A stretch of DNA of 64,000 bases from Planctomycetota bacterium (GTDB lineage: Bacteria; Planctomycetota; Phycisphaerae; WQYP01), in the NCBI GenBank assembly GCA_021805985.1, contig JAJZDN010000005.1:1-64000 (forward strand), in the 5' to 3' direction. Shown here in pieces: positions 16,797-26,031 of this stretch (position 1 is its first letter; each line of letters starts with the position of its first letter). Position numbers and translations under genes: made by a program. Below the pieces are notes generated by a model that was given only the letters and a program-made list of their open reading frames with translations, was not told where the DNA came from and made no database searches.

Positions 16797-19700
16797 TCAA
16801 GTGAATTTTGCCCATCGGGCGGCCAGGGTGGGCAGGACAATGAGATTCAGGAGCGTCGAGGTAAACAGGCCGCCGACGATTACCTGCGCCAGCGGCCCCT
16901 CAATTTCACGGCCCGGTGCACCGGAACCCAGGGCCAGAGGCAATAGCCCCAGGGCTGCGACCAGAGCTGTCATCAATATTGCGGGCAGTCGATCGACGGC
17001 TCCTTCCATGGCGGTTTCCACATTCCACGTTCTACCCTCACGGGCCACGAGATGCTGGTAATGTGACATGAGCATAATGGAGTTCCGCAGGGTAATGCCA
17101 AAAAGGGTGATAAACCCGACCAGCGCTCCCAGGGATAATACGCCCCCACCGATCCAGGCCGCCACAACTCCCCCCACCAGTGCCATGGGAAGATTCATTA
17201 ACAGCAGCAGCACGTTCTGCACATTTCTAAGCACCACAAAAAGCAGCAGCAAAATACCCACCAATGCTATGGCGGAATGCACCAGTAAATCATGCTGCGC
17301 CTGCGCCGCCGCCTCGGCTGAACCCGTGAAGTTTACCACCACGCCCGCAGGCAGATGAAGCTTGCTGACCGCCTGTCGGGCCGACTTAACATAGCTTCCG
17401 GCGGTCACACTTTTGAGATGGACGTTGATGGTCTGGGCTCTCTGGCCATTAATATGGGAAACGCTGTAAAAACCGCGACCTTCATAAACATGTGCAAGCT
17501 CTGACAGGGGAATCCATGTGCCGCCCGGCGTGCGAATCGGAAGTTGACGGATCGTGGAAATACGCTTGGCCGATTGCGGCGTCATGGTGACAACCACGGG
17601 CCAGGCTCGCGTACCATGATAAATGTGCCCCACCGTGCGGCCACGCATCAGCATGTGAACGCGGGCCAGAACGGCCAGGGGCGATAACCCCCACCGCTGG
17701 AGTTGCCTGCGGCGCAGACGCAACTGAACTTCCGGCGCGTTCAATGCAGTCTGCGGAGCCACGCTGCGGGTGCCGGGAATCTTCTTAAGACGCGCGGTAA
17801 TCAGGGCAGAGGCTTTTTCAAGTGCGGCAAAGTTATTACCAATTACCTGCACAGCGACCGGTGCGCCTGAACCGGAGATGGTTTCGTTGATGCGTTCGGA
17901 CAAGACTGTATTGTAATACAGCAATACGCCGGGAAATTTCTTTATGAGCTGCGCCATGTCCGCACGAAATTTTTGGGCCTGCCCTGCGGTAAGGGACTTC
18001 AAGCGAATAAAATATGCACTGTACTGCGGTCCGCGCACGTCCCCGGCAAGCGCAGGCTTGCCGGCCCGCTGCTCAACCTCCAAAATATAGGGAATCTTAC
18101 GCAGATCCGCGGTAACACGGTTTCCAACGGCAATGGATTGGGCCAGCGAAGATCCCGACACCAACACCAGATGCACCACGTAATTGCGCTCGTTGAGGCG
18201 CGGAAGAAATTCTGTCTTAAATAGCGGCACCAATGCCAATCCCGCCAGCGTAACCACTGCCGCCAGCACAATGACCGCGATCCGCCAACTTTCCACAAAA
18301 GCCAGAAACCGCCGATAGGCCGCTTTAATATGGCTGGTCAGCCAAGCGTCATGGCGGCTTACCGCCACCTGTGGCAGCAAGGTCATACAAAGTGCCGGCG
18401 TAAGCGTCAGAGCCAGTATCAGCGAGGATATCACAGCCACGATATACGCCACGGCCAGCGGTGCAAAGAACCGCCCCGCCAGGCCGCCCAGACCAAAAAT
18501 TGGCAAAAATACAAGGATAACCGCAAATGTGGCAAACACGACCGCACTGCGCACTTCCAGAGATGCATGCAGCACTACGCCCAGCGCCCTGCGCGGCGTC
18601 CCCGCCAGAGCGTTGATGCGAAGGCGGCGCGTGATATTTTCCACGTCAATAACGGCATCATCCACCACTTCACCAATAGCCACCGCCAAGCCGCCCATGG
18701 TCATGGTGTTGATCGTATCACCAAGATGAATGAGAACCGCAATGGCCGCCAGGAGGGACAACGGTATCGCCAGGCATGAAATAACGCTGGTGCGCCAATC
18801 GCCCAGAAACAGCACCAGCACCAGAATGACCAGCCCCGCACCAATCAGTAATGAATCGATGAGATTATGCAAGGCTACAGTGATGATGTCCGAAGACTGA
18901 AGTATTTTTCCATGCAATACAATTCCCTGTTGTGCCAGCACGGGCTTCAGCGATATCAAGGCTTTCTTTATACCGGCGGTGACCTGTAGAAGATTTGATC
19001 CATACGCCTGCGCTATATTCAGCAATACGCCCGGCTTTCCCATAATGGAACACGCCCCTACCTGCGGCAAATGACTCAGGCGGATATGGGCCACATCGGC
19101 CAGCGTGATCACATGACTGCCGTGTACAGCAACCGCTGTTTCACCCAGTTGTTTTATGGATTTGATTTGTCCATGGGCGCGCAAGGTCATGGCCTGATTG
19201 GGCGTGATAATAAATCCGGCACCCACCAATCCCGTGGCCCCGCGGGCCGCGGCAAGTACTTGCTGAACCGTTAAATGATATTGAATCAGTCGTCCAGGGA
19301 TTAATTCAATGCGGTAGTCCTTTTGCAGGCCCCCATATATGGCTATCTCGGATACACCATTTACCGACAATAGTCGCGGTTGCATAACCCAGTCAGCAAC
19401 GGTGCGCAACCGGCGGATGTCATTGGTTTTACTGGTGATTCCCACCACCATAACCCACCGGATAGAACTGCTTAAGGGCATGAGTACGGGCGTATGCACA
19501 GCAGGCGGCAAGGCACCGGCCACCTGCGAAAGGCGCTGGGAAACGGCTTGTTCATCGCGGTAGATATTCGAAGCATTGGGAAAGATCAGTTTTATAATGG
19601 ATATTCCCTGCAGCGAATTGGAAAATGTTTTTTTCGCTCCCACGCCGCCTGCCAGTGCCTGTTCAATAGGCGTGGTGACAAGTTTTTCCACCTGACGGGG

Positions 19701-19874
19701 GCTGAAGCCCGGAGCCAGGGTCTTAATTTTTAATTGCGGCCGAATGAAATTGGGATAAACATCATAGCGCGCCCGGGTAATGGAATAGACGCCATACGCC
19801 ATGAGTATGCACGCCAGCGCGATGATGATGCCGCGAAAGTGCAGCGCAAAATTTACAATTCGTTTAAGCATCAC
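16797..19874 (-). CDS. RND efflux permease, HME/CzcA-like (1025 aa)
   Basis: Inner-membrane proton-driven pump of a tripartite efflux system. Features: N-terminal helix, YDVYPNFIRPQ, porter domains, central helices with GEVVDDAVIDVENITRR (the paired aspartates of TM4), a second cytoplasmic half, and C-terminal helices with GFITLFGITLRNSIMLMSHY. Length fits RND permeases. It lacks the Met-relay motifs seen in the CusA protein at 27375-31019, so copper or silver is less likely; divalent cations or organic solutes remain possible. It is the last gene of an outer-membrane factor, adaptor, pump operon. Confidence 0.87.
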   Translation of the reverse strand: MMLKRIVNFALHFRGIIIALACILMAYGVYSITRARYDVYPNFIRPQLKIKTLAPGFSPRQVEKLVTTPIEQALAGGVGAKKTFSNSLQGISIIKLIFPNASNIYRDEQAVSQRLSQVAGALPPAVHTPVLMPLSSSIRWVMVVGITSKTNDIRRLRTVADWVMQPRLLSVNGVSEIAIYGGLQKDYRIELIPGRLIQYHLTVQQVLAAARGATGLVGAGFIITPNQAMTLRAHGQIKSIKQLGETAVAVHGSHVITLADVAHIRLSHLPQVGACSIMGKPGVLLNIAQAYGSNLLQVTAGIKKALISLKPVLAQQGIVLHGKILQSSDIITVALHNLIDSLLIGAGLVILVLVLFLGDWRTSVISCLAIPLSLLAAIAVLIHLGDTINTMTMGGLAVAIGEVVDDAVIDVENITRRLRINALAGTPRRALGVVLHASLEVRSAVVFATFAVILVFLPIFGLGGLAGRFFAPLAVAYIVAVISSLILALTLTPALCMTLLPQVAVSRHDAWLTSHIKAAYRRFLAFVESWRIAVIVLAAVVTLAGLALVPLFKTEFLPRLNERNYVVHLVLVSGSSLAQSIAVGNRVTADLRKIPYILEVEQRAGKPALAGDVRGPQYSAYFIRLKSLTAGQAQKFRADMAQLIKKFPGVLLYYNTVLSERINETISGSGAPVAVQVIGNNFAALEKASALITARLKKIPGTRSVAPQTALNAPEVQLRLRRRQLQRWGLSPLAVLARVHMLMRGRTVGHIYHGTRAWPVVVTMTPQSAKRISTIRQLPIRTPGGTWIPLSELAHVYEGRGFYSVSHINGQRAQTINVHLKSVTAGSYVKSARQAVSKLHLPAGVVVNFTGSAEAAAQAQHDLLVHSAIALVGILLLLFVVLRNVQNVLLLLMNLPMALVGGVVAAWIGGGVLSLGALVGFITLFGITLRNSIMLMSHYQHLVAREGRTWNVETAMEGAVDRLPAILMTALVAALGLLPLALGSGAPGREIEGPLAQVIVGGLFTSTLLNLIVLPTLAARWAKFT

Positions 19875-19903
19875 AATTCCATCAATGAAGCGTTATGCCG
19901 CCA

Positions 19904-21166
19904 TTAACCCGCTTTTTTGAGCATAGAACTTAGTTGCATCGACAGCAGCAACTGAGCACCTTGAGAAACAACACGCGCTGCACGCAGGGATAGATCGTTA
20001 ATTGCGTAGCCGTCCGGGACAGCCTGCGGGTCCATCAATTCTCGCATTGCAAATACCCCCCCGCCGCGGGCAATATACATCCAGCGTTCTCCCTGCCACC
20101 AGATTACCGCGGAGCGCGGAATGACGACCATGGCAACCGCTTTGGCCTTTTTTGGAACCTTCGCGGTAATGGCCATGCCGGGCCGCAACGCACCGGCATT
20201 ATTGATGAGGTACAGCAGGGAAAGTCCGCGGGTCTGCCGGTCCGCTTTGGGACCGAGAGTCACAGGCTTGGCCGCAAGCCAATGGGTGTGGCCTAACGCC
20301 TGCACATGCACGGCCGCGCCCAGCGCCACAGTTCCCGAATCGGTTGCGGGCAACGCTACAGCGGCTAACAGCATGTGAAAATCTTCAATTTTCAGCAGCG
20401 GTTGATCAGCCGCCACCGCTTGGCCGGGATGCGCAAGAATATCCGTTACAGTTCCATTATGGAGAAACGGAAGCGGCAGGAACCCACCGGATTTGGTTTT
20501 CAACTGCTTAGATATGGCAGCGATACTTTGCACATCCGCCCGCACGCGCGCATCCGCCGCTGCCATCGCGGCCTGTGCTGTCTGCACCTGTTCCAGGGAG
20601 ACTGCGTTGTTCTGACCGTATAAGGTTTTTGCTCGGCTGAAGGCGGCTGTGGCAGTTGACTGTGTCACCTTGGCCGCGGTTAAATCTGCCTTTACTTTGG
20701 TCAACTCCAGCGCCAGGGTGATTTGCAGCGACGTGGAAACCATAGGTTGAATTCGGGCCATGCTGCTGCCCCGGACAACCGCGGTTCCCAACTGCGGCCA
20801 CCGCTTTCTGGGCATATTCAGTACGACGCCGGCTAAGGGGGATGAAACGGTCCATACACTGTCCGGGTTTTTACGCAGTTCTCCGTAAAGGGTTAACATG
20901 GGGTGAATCTTTTGCGTCTTGAGGGCCACGCTTTGAATATTAAGCGCCCTTTCCTGTGCGACCGTGAGGTGGATGATATTGGAACGCGACGGTGCCGCAG
21001 CGACGGTGCCGGCAGTGGCCGCCACGATGCTTCCTGCAAGTAAAATTGCCCCGGCCAGTATGGTTCCGCAGGGTGGCCCGTACCGACCACAATCAGGTGC
21101 GGCGGTTCTGCGACTCCATTGGATATTCCACCACCGGCAAGGCCCGTGGCTAATTATTGCGATCAT
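19904..21166 (-). CDS. Periplasmic adaptor (membrane fusion) protein (420 aa)
   Basis: Links the RND pump to its outer-membrane channel. A hydrophobic N-terminal anchor (about residues 35-58) is followed by a beta-barrel/lipoyl half (VSSPLAGVVLNMP), an alpha-helical hairpin (about 145-225, ALELTKVKADLTAAK and following), the second lipoyl half (GTVTDILAHPGQAVAADQPL) and beta domains (LRPGMAITAKVP). The start overlaps the stop of the upstream outer-membrane gene by 4 bases and the pump begins 29 bases downstream, so the three are translationally linked. Confidence 0.85.
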   Translation of the reverse strand: MIAIISHGPCRWWNIQWSRRTAAPDCGRYGPPCGTILAGAILLAGSIVAATAGTVAAAPSRSNIIHLTVAQERALNIQSVALKTQKIHPMLTLYGELRKNPDSVWTVSSPLAGVVLNMPRKRWPQLGTAVVRGSSMARIQPMVSTSLQITLALELTKVKADLTAAKVTQSTATAAFSRAKTLYGQNNAVSLEQVQTAQAAMAAADARVRADVQSIAAISKQLKTKSGGFLPLPFLHNGTVTDILAHPGQAVAADQPLLKIEDFHMLLAAVALPATDSGTVALGAAVHVQALGHTHWLAAKPVTLGPKADRQTRGLSLLYLINNAGALRPGMAITAKVPKKAKAVAMVVIPRSAVIWWQGERWMYIARGGGVFAMRELMDPQAVPDGYAINDLSLRAARVVSQGAQLLLSMQLSSMLKKAG

Positions 21167-22587
21167 GGGTAAATTCCTTTCGGCATTTTTGGCGTATCTC
21201 CCAGCGGTGCTTCGAGAAGGTCTTCCAGATTTCCCAGTGCAACAACTGCGGAAATGCGCGACTGGAGCGCCGCCTGCGCGAAGGTGTTCAAGGCTAACTG
21301 CGATTCCGCAAGTCCCAGGCGACTTTGTGCACCGGCTTTAAAGGCGCTGCGCGTGGCACGCAACTGCGTGCGGGCCTGAATTTCAATGGCATGGGCCGCA
21401 CGCAATTGTCGCAACGCAGATCGGTATTGTGATAAGGCCGCGCGAATCTGTGTGATAACCGTCGTCTGTTTTTGTTCCAGTTCGGCAGCGATCACCAGGC
21501 GATGGGCATTGGCGGCGGCAATGGCACCCTGATTCTGATTGAAGATCGGCAAGGCCATGGCAAAGCCCAGGGTAAATTTATTGGCGCCCTGATCGAACCT
21601 GTACCCCGGCCCAAGGTCAATATTCGGATATTGCCGAGCCACTTGCAATTTTAACGCCGCCTCGGCCGCCTGATATTGCGCCAGCAAAGATTGAATATCC
21701 ATCCGATTTATCAGCGCCGCTCGGCTTAATTGTTTCATGTTCAACGTATGCACCGGCGGAGTTTTTGTTAGTTTGGCGTACGCGAAGCGTATATGGGTTA
21801 AGGCCGCCACCGGCACGGATAGCGCGGCCGCCAGTTGCATTCGCCGCTGTCGGGCCTGCCCCTGCGCCGCCACCAGAGCTAATTCCGACTCATGTGCCTG
21901 AATTTCCACCGTGGTATACACGGGCCGCGAAATGCCACCGGCTTGAAAACGGGATTGAATTAATCGCAGAATCATCGCGGTGGTGCGGACCTCTTGCCGC
22001 AGCAATTGCAGCCGCTTATTTGCAAAGGCATCCTGGATCAGCGCCCGCCGGATTGTCTGTCGCACGTTCCAGGCAATTTGCCCCAGATCATATCTGCCGG
22101 CCTGGGTTAAGGCCTTTGCCTGAGCCATACGGTCTTCGCGCCGCCCAGCGGTTTCAATAGGAATATTAAAATTAAATCCCAGTATCCAGGGGTTTATGCC
22201 CGGCCCGGCTTTGGCCGCATAAGTTGGTGAGAATGCCACAGTCGGATTCGGCGATTGAGACGCGGTAATCATATTGGCCGTATCAACTTTAAGTTGCGCC
22301 AATTGCACCCGCAGCGCCGGGCTGTAATACCATCCTGCAGCCACCAACGTGCTTAAATTTTGCACCTGCGGAAAGCCTGGATGAGGTTTGATAGGTTGCC
22401 GGGCGATGAAAGTTTTTAATTTTTCATTCGTCAGGGTGCGTGCGTGAAACTGCGTTTCAAAAGCCGCCGGCTTTAATGGCTTGGCCTGATAGGTTGCGCA
22501 TCCGGCGGGAATCAGCCCCATCATGCCAAGAGCCAGGAACGCCCTGGCCATGGGGAATACAGCTAACATTGTCCGAGATCTCATCAC
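21163..22587 (-). CDS. Outer-membrane efflux lipoprotein, TolC/CusC-like (474 aa)
   Basis: Outer-membrane channel of the RND system. A lipoprotein signal ends at IPAGCATY. The protein then shows the two alpha-helical repeats of the outer-membrane-efflux family with long Ala/Gln/Leu-rich coiled coils (LALVAAQGQARQRRMQLAA; LRAARATRS-type region near the end) and short beta segments (ALPIFNQNQGA). First gene of the operon, overlapping the adaptor gene by 4 bases. No regulator adjoins it; the gene across the gap is a MNT toxin-antitoxin remnant. Confidence 0.83.
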   Translation of the reverse strand: MMRSRTMLAVFPMARAFLALGMMGLIPAGCATYQAKPLKPAAFETQFHARTLTNEKLKTFIARQPIKPHPGFPQVQNLSTLVAAGWYYSPALRVQLAQLKVDTANMITASQSPNPTVAFSPTYAAKAGPGINPWILGFNFNIPIETAGRREDRMAQAKALTQAGRYDLGQIAWNVRQTIRRALIQDAFANKRLQLLRQEVRTTAMILRLIQSRFQAGGISRPVYTTVEIQAHESELALVAAQGQARQRRMQLAAALSVPVAALTHIRFAYAKLTKTPPVHTLNMKQLSRAALINRMDIQSLLAQYQAAEAALKLQVARQYPNIDLGPGYRFDQGANKFTLGFAMALPIFNQNQGAIAAANAHRLVIAAELEQKQTTVITQIRAALSQYRSALRQLRAAHAIEIQARTQLRATRSAFKAGAQSRLGLAESQLALNTFAQAALQSRISAVVALGNLEDLLEAPLGDTPKMPKGIYP

Positions 22588-22749
22588 CAGCGGAATTTAG
22601 TGATAATCTATTGCCCTGTCAAACGCCGCACGATTGTTGGTTTGGCGTTTGGGCCCGGTTTGGCCTTTGGCCGCGGTTCGGCCCCGGTTCTTGAAATTCT
22701 ATTCTCAATGACTTGCCATCTAAGCGTGTTTAGATAAGGAAGGATGCCC

Positions 22750-23031
22750 ATGCGACCGGCCGTGGTGCTCGACAGTAAGCGACTCGCCGTGCGCGAACCC
22801 GTTAGTCGGTTTCACACGGCGAACCCGCGCGTCTTCGGATCAGTGCTGCACGGCACGGATAGCGACTTGGATCTTCTGGTGGATGCGCAGCCGGGTGCCA
22901 CGTTACTGGACCTGGGCGGTTTGCTGAATGAGTTGGAATCGCTGCTGGGCATCCATGTTGATTTGTTGGCACCGGGCGGTTTGCCGCCAAAGTTCCGAGC
23001 CACAGTGTTTTCCGAGGCACAACCGGTATGA
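22750..23031 (+). CDS. MNT-type nucleotidyltransferase (93 aa)
   Basis: A minimal nucleotidyltransferase of the MntA type, which in HEPN/MNT systems neutralises its HEPN RNase partner by AMPylation. The signature is FGSVLHGTDSDLDLLV (G-S-x9-D-x-D) with a further acidic strand LLGIHVDLLAPGGL. I chose the second ATG because AAGGAAGG lies 6 bases before it but touches the first ATG. The partner gene begins in a 4-base ATGA overlap but is truncated, so the system is probably no longer a working pair. Confidence 0.82.
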   Translation: MRPAVVLDSKRLAVREPVSRFHTANPRVFGSVLHGTDSDLDLLVDAQPGATLLDLGGLLNELESLLGIHVDLLAPGGLPPKFRATVFSEAQPV

Positions 23032-23120
23032 ACGTGAACCGCCCGATGGACTGCATCGACCACATCCGCCAAGCTGCAACCAATGCACGCATTTTTTTTC
23101 AGTTTCTTTTCTGGCACTGA
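23028..23120 (+). pseudogene. Truncated HEPN partner gene (30 aa)
   Basis: The frame starts in the ATGA overlap with the MNT gene and reads MDCIDHIRQAATNARIF after six residues. This resembles the first helix of HEPN proteins. It then runs into the 3' end of mutM and stops after 30 codons instead of about 110-140. The Rx4-6H active-site part is absent. It overlaps the last 22 bases of mutM on the other strand. Confidence 0.6.
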
Positions 23121-23917
23121 GCGCAGTAAACCGTAGTGCGGCCGGCGATTACTTTGGACGTCAGTTTGACTCCGCAGTGCAGACAAGGCAGGCCCCCGCG
23201 GCCGTAGACGCACAGGCTCTGGGCAAAGCGGCCGCGCTGTTGGGCGACGTTGCGATAATCGCGCAAGGTTGTGCCCCCCATGCTGATGGATTTGTCTAAT
23301 ACCGCATGGATGGCCTCCGCCAGGGCCGCGTGATGCCGGAGTCTGATTTTGGATAATACCTGCAGCGGATGAAGCTGCGCCAGCCACAGGGACTCATCAA
23401 CATATATATTTCCCAAGCCTGCGACCGTGCGCTGGGATAATAGATGGGCTTTTAAGCGGCTGTGCATGGTGCGCCACGAGGCAAAATGCGATGCAGAAAC
23501 CTCCAAAGCATCGACGCCCATTTTTCCGGTAATTTCGGCTTTTTCCGCAGCCGCCCAGTCGGGATAATGCCACAGGCCCCCGAAGCGGCGCGGGTCCTGC
23601 ATTCGAAATTCCATGCCTGTGGCCAGGAGCATGGAAAAATGAGTGTGCGGCGCAAGCGGCGTTTCGGGTTGACAGCAGTCAATGCGACCGCTCATTCCCA
23701 GATGAATCAGCAGTACCTGACCGTCATCAAAAATGCAGAAAAGCTTTTTTCCATGCCGAGCAGTATGGTGAACATGGTGGCCGATCAGCCCACCGAGTGA
23801 TGTGGCACCAGAGCGGATATAGCTTTTTCGACTGATTTTTACATCAGCAATTTTCACGTTGAGCACAAATGGCTCAAGCGTGCGACGCACTTCCTGAACT
23901 TCCGGAAGCTCGGGCAT
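23099..23917 (-). CDS. mutM: Formamidopyrimidine-DNA glycosylase (272 aa)
   Basis: Base-excision repair glycosylase/AP lyase that removes oxidised purines such as 8-oxoguanine. The N-terminal MPELPEVQEVRR supplies the catalytic proline, with the E3 and following helix intact. GNIYVDESLW marks the H2TH region. The C-terminal zinc finger has four cysteines (LPCLHCGVKLTSK and YCAQCQ). Length is standard for Fpg. The call could in principle be the related Nei, but the zinc-finger context VYGRGGLPC favours MutM. Convergent with the MNT/HEPN remnant. Confidence 0.93.
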   Translation of the reverse strand: MPELPEVQEVRRTLEPFVLNVKIADVKISRKSYIRSGATSLGGLIGHHVHHTARHGKKLFCIFDDGQVLLIHLGMSGRIDCCQPETPLAPHTHFSMLLATGMEFRMQDPRRFGGLWHYPDWAAAEKAEITGKMGVDALEVSASHFASWRTMHSRLKAHLLSQRTVAGLGNIYVDESLWLAQLHPLQVLSKIRLRHHAALAEAIHAVLDKSISMGGTTLRDYRNVAQQRGRFAQSLCVYGRGGLPCLHCGVKLTSKVIAGRTTVYCAQCQKRN

Positions 23918-23953
23918 GTAGCATATCCAGTTGCGGCGCGGAAGACGGCGTGA

Positions 23954-24355
23954 TTACTGTGCCGCCGGGGCCGGGTTAAGTAGTTTATCCATGGATGTAA
24001 TGAGCCGATCAATGCGGAACGGCTTGTTGATGTAATCATCAACACCGAGGGTTTCCGCATAGGTTTTATGGCGTGTACCCATGTTGCCGGTAATCATGAT
24101 AACAAAGGGTTTACTGCCCTTGGGTTTACGGGCTTTAATGCGTTCCACCACCAGAAAGCCGCTGCGCTTGGGCAACATCATGTCCAGAACAATAAGATCC
24201 GGTTGATCTTTTTCCGCCATTTCCACAGCGGTGTTACCGTCGCCTGCGGAAATAACTTTGGCTCCGGTGGTTGATAAGGCGGCCGTGATGGTTGCCAGTA
24301 CATCTGCATCATCATCCACAACCAGAACCGTTTTATCTTTGAATTGTTCGCTCAT
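23954..24355 (-). CDS. Stand-alone response-regulator receiver protein (133 aa)
   Basis: A CheY-like single receiver domain with no output domain. The acidic pocket VVDDDAD, the phosphoacceptor aspartate in LIVLDMMLPKRSG, the switch threonine in MITGN and the lysine in NKPF are all present. The start MSEQFK follows AAGGA; an upstream in-frame ATG lacks a binding site. No histidine kinase is nearby, so its partner is elsewhere. It lies between icd and mutM, all on the minus strand, with a 206-base gap after icd. Confidence 0.88.
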   Translation of the reverse strand: MSEQFKDKTVLVVDDDADVLATITAALSTTGAKVISAGDGNTAVEMAEKDQPDLIVLDMMLPKRSGFLVVERIKARKPKGSKPFVIMITGNMGTRHKTYAETLGVDDYINKPFRIDRLITSMDKLLNPAPAAQ

Positions 24356-24561
24356 AATCAATCCTTTTGCCGCAACGCGGGCACGTAGGGTCACATTCAT
24401 CTGTTCCAACTGATTTTGCACCAGCGGAATCCGCCATCAACTTCCGGAGCTTACTATTTGTAAGCCCATGGTTGAACTATATACCTTATAGCCAGCACGC
24501 CATGACTGCAAGCAATTTTTCGGTGCTTTTCAACATCTTAATTATAGGCAGCTTCCTGGCA

Positions 24562-25848
24562 TCAGGCCAGATTGTGAATCAGGGCATCGGCAAACTCACT
24601 GCATTTAACTTCTTTGGCACCGCTCATCAGCCGGGCAAAGTCGTAGGTTACCACCTTATCACCGATGGTACGTTCAAGACTCTTGACAATGGAATCGGCG
24701 GCTTCCTGCCAACCGAGATGTTCCAGCATCATCACGCCGGAAAGTATCACGCTGCCGGGATTCACCTTATCCTGATTCGCATATTTCGGAGCCGTGCCAT
24801 GGGTGGCTTCAAACACCGCATGGCCGGAATGATAATTAATATTTCCGCCCGGCGCGATACCGATCCCGCCGACTTGTGCCGCCAGCGCGTCACTTAAATA
24901 ATCGCCATTCAAATTCAGTGTGGCAATAACATCAAATTCTTCAGGGCGCGTGAGCACCTGCTGGAGTGTAATGTCCGCAATGGAGTCTTTAATAACAATT
25001 CCATTGGGCAACTTACACCAAGGGCCTCCATCGATTTCAACAGCACCATATTTCTCTTTGGCGAGTTGATATCCCCAGTCACGGAACGCCCCTTCCGTGT
25101 ACTTCATAATGTTGCCTTTATGAACCAGCGTGACGCTTTTACGCTTATGGGCAATGGCATAATCTATCGCCGCCCCGATCAGCCGCTGGGAACCTTCTTT
25201 GCTGACGGGTTTGATACCTACGCCGGACGTGGCCGGGAAACGGACTTTCTTAAATGCTTGGGGAAATTCAGTTTCAATGAATTTCAAAACCTTCTGCGCT
25301 TCCGGTGAGCCGGCGGCCCATTCGATCCCGGCATAAATATCTTCAGTGTTTTCGCGGTAAATTACCATATTAACCGCTTCCGGGCGCTTCACCGGACTGG
25401 GCACCCCGGTAAAATACCGCACGGGTCGCACGCATACGTATAAGTCCAACTGTTGCCGCAATGCGACATTGAGAGACCGTATTCCACCGCCCACCGGCGT
25501 GGTCAACGGCCCCTTAATGCCAACCAGAAATTTGCGAAACGCATTGACTGTATCATCCGGCAGCCAGGCTTTGGCGTCACCGACCGGTTCGCCGGTTTTG
25601 AATTTGAGGAACGATTTTTCCCCGGCGTACACTTCCATCCAGGCAATTTTACGCTTTCCCTTGTAGGATTTTTCCACCGCCGCATCAAAGACCCGCACCG
25701 ATGCCCGCCAGATGTCCGGGCCGGTACCGTCGCCCTCAATAAACGGCAGAATCGGGTGATCGGGGACATGGAGCGTTTTGTCCGATCCCATGGTGATAGG
25801 TTGGCCGTGTGCGGGAACCTGAACGCTGGTAAATTCATTGCTGCTCAT
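24562..25848 (-). CDS. icd: Isocitrate dehydrogenase, NADP-dependent type (428 aa)
   Basis: TCA-cycle enzyme converting isocitrate to 2-oxoglutarate. The sequence shows the family fold: [14 protein letters not shown] at the start, [20 protein letters not shown] for substrate binding (S and R residues), [36 protein letters not shown] for the metal-binding aspartates, and HGTAPKYA for the coenzyme. The start MSSNEF was chosen for the AAGG 10 bases upstream. Length and motifs match the E. coli-like dimeric enzyme. Confidence 0.94.
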   Translation of the reverse strand: MSSNEFTSVQVPAHGQPITMGSDKTLHVPDHPILPFIEGDGTGPDIWRASVRVFDAAVEKSYKGKRKIAWMEVYAGEKSFLKFKTGEPVGDAKAWLPDDTVNAFRKFLVGIKGPLTTPVGGGIRSLNVALRQQLDLYVCVRPVRYFTGVPSPVKRPEAVNMVIYRENTEDIYAGIEWAAGSPEAQKVLKFIETEFPQAFKKVRFPATSGVGIKPVSKEGSQRLIGAAIDYAIAHKRKSVTLVHKGNIMKYTEGAFRDWGYQLAKEKYGAVEIDGGPWCKLPNGIVIKDSIADITLQQVLTRPEEFDVIATLNLNGDYLSDALAAQVGGIGIAPGGNINYHSGHAVFEATHGTAPKYANQDKVNPGSVILSGVMMLEHLGWQEAADSIVKSLERTIGDKVVTYDFARLMSGAKEVKCSEFADALIHNLA

Positions 25849-26031
25849 GATTAGAAAAACCTTCCAAAAAATAGAAGCCATCATACTTCCGGGCGGTAGC
25901 TTAAAATACCAAGCCGGACTTAACAAGTCCTGTAAAGAATAACCGATTCGCGCCTGGCATTAAAGCTGTTGCCAAGCCCCTTGTTCAGAGGCGTTCGCCC
26001 CATGTGTTGGCTTGAGCAAGCTGGAGCGGGA

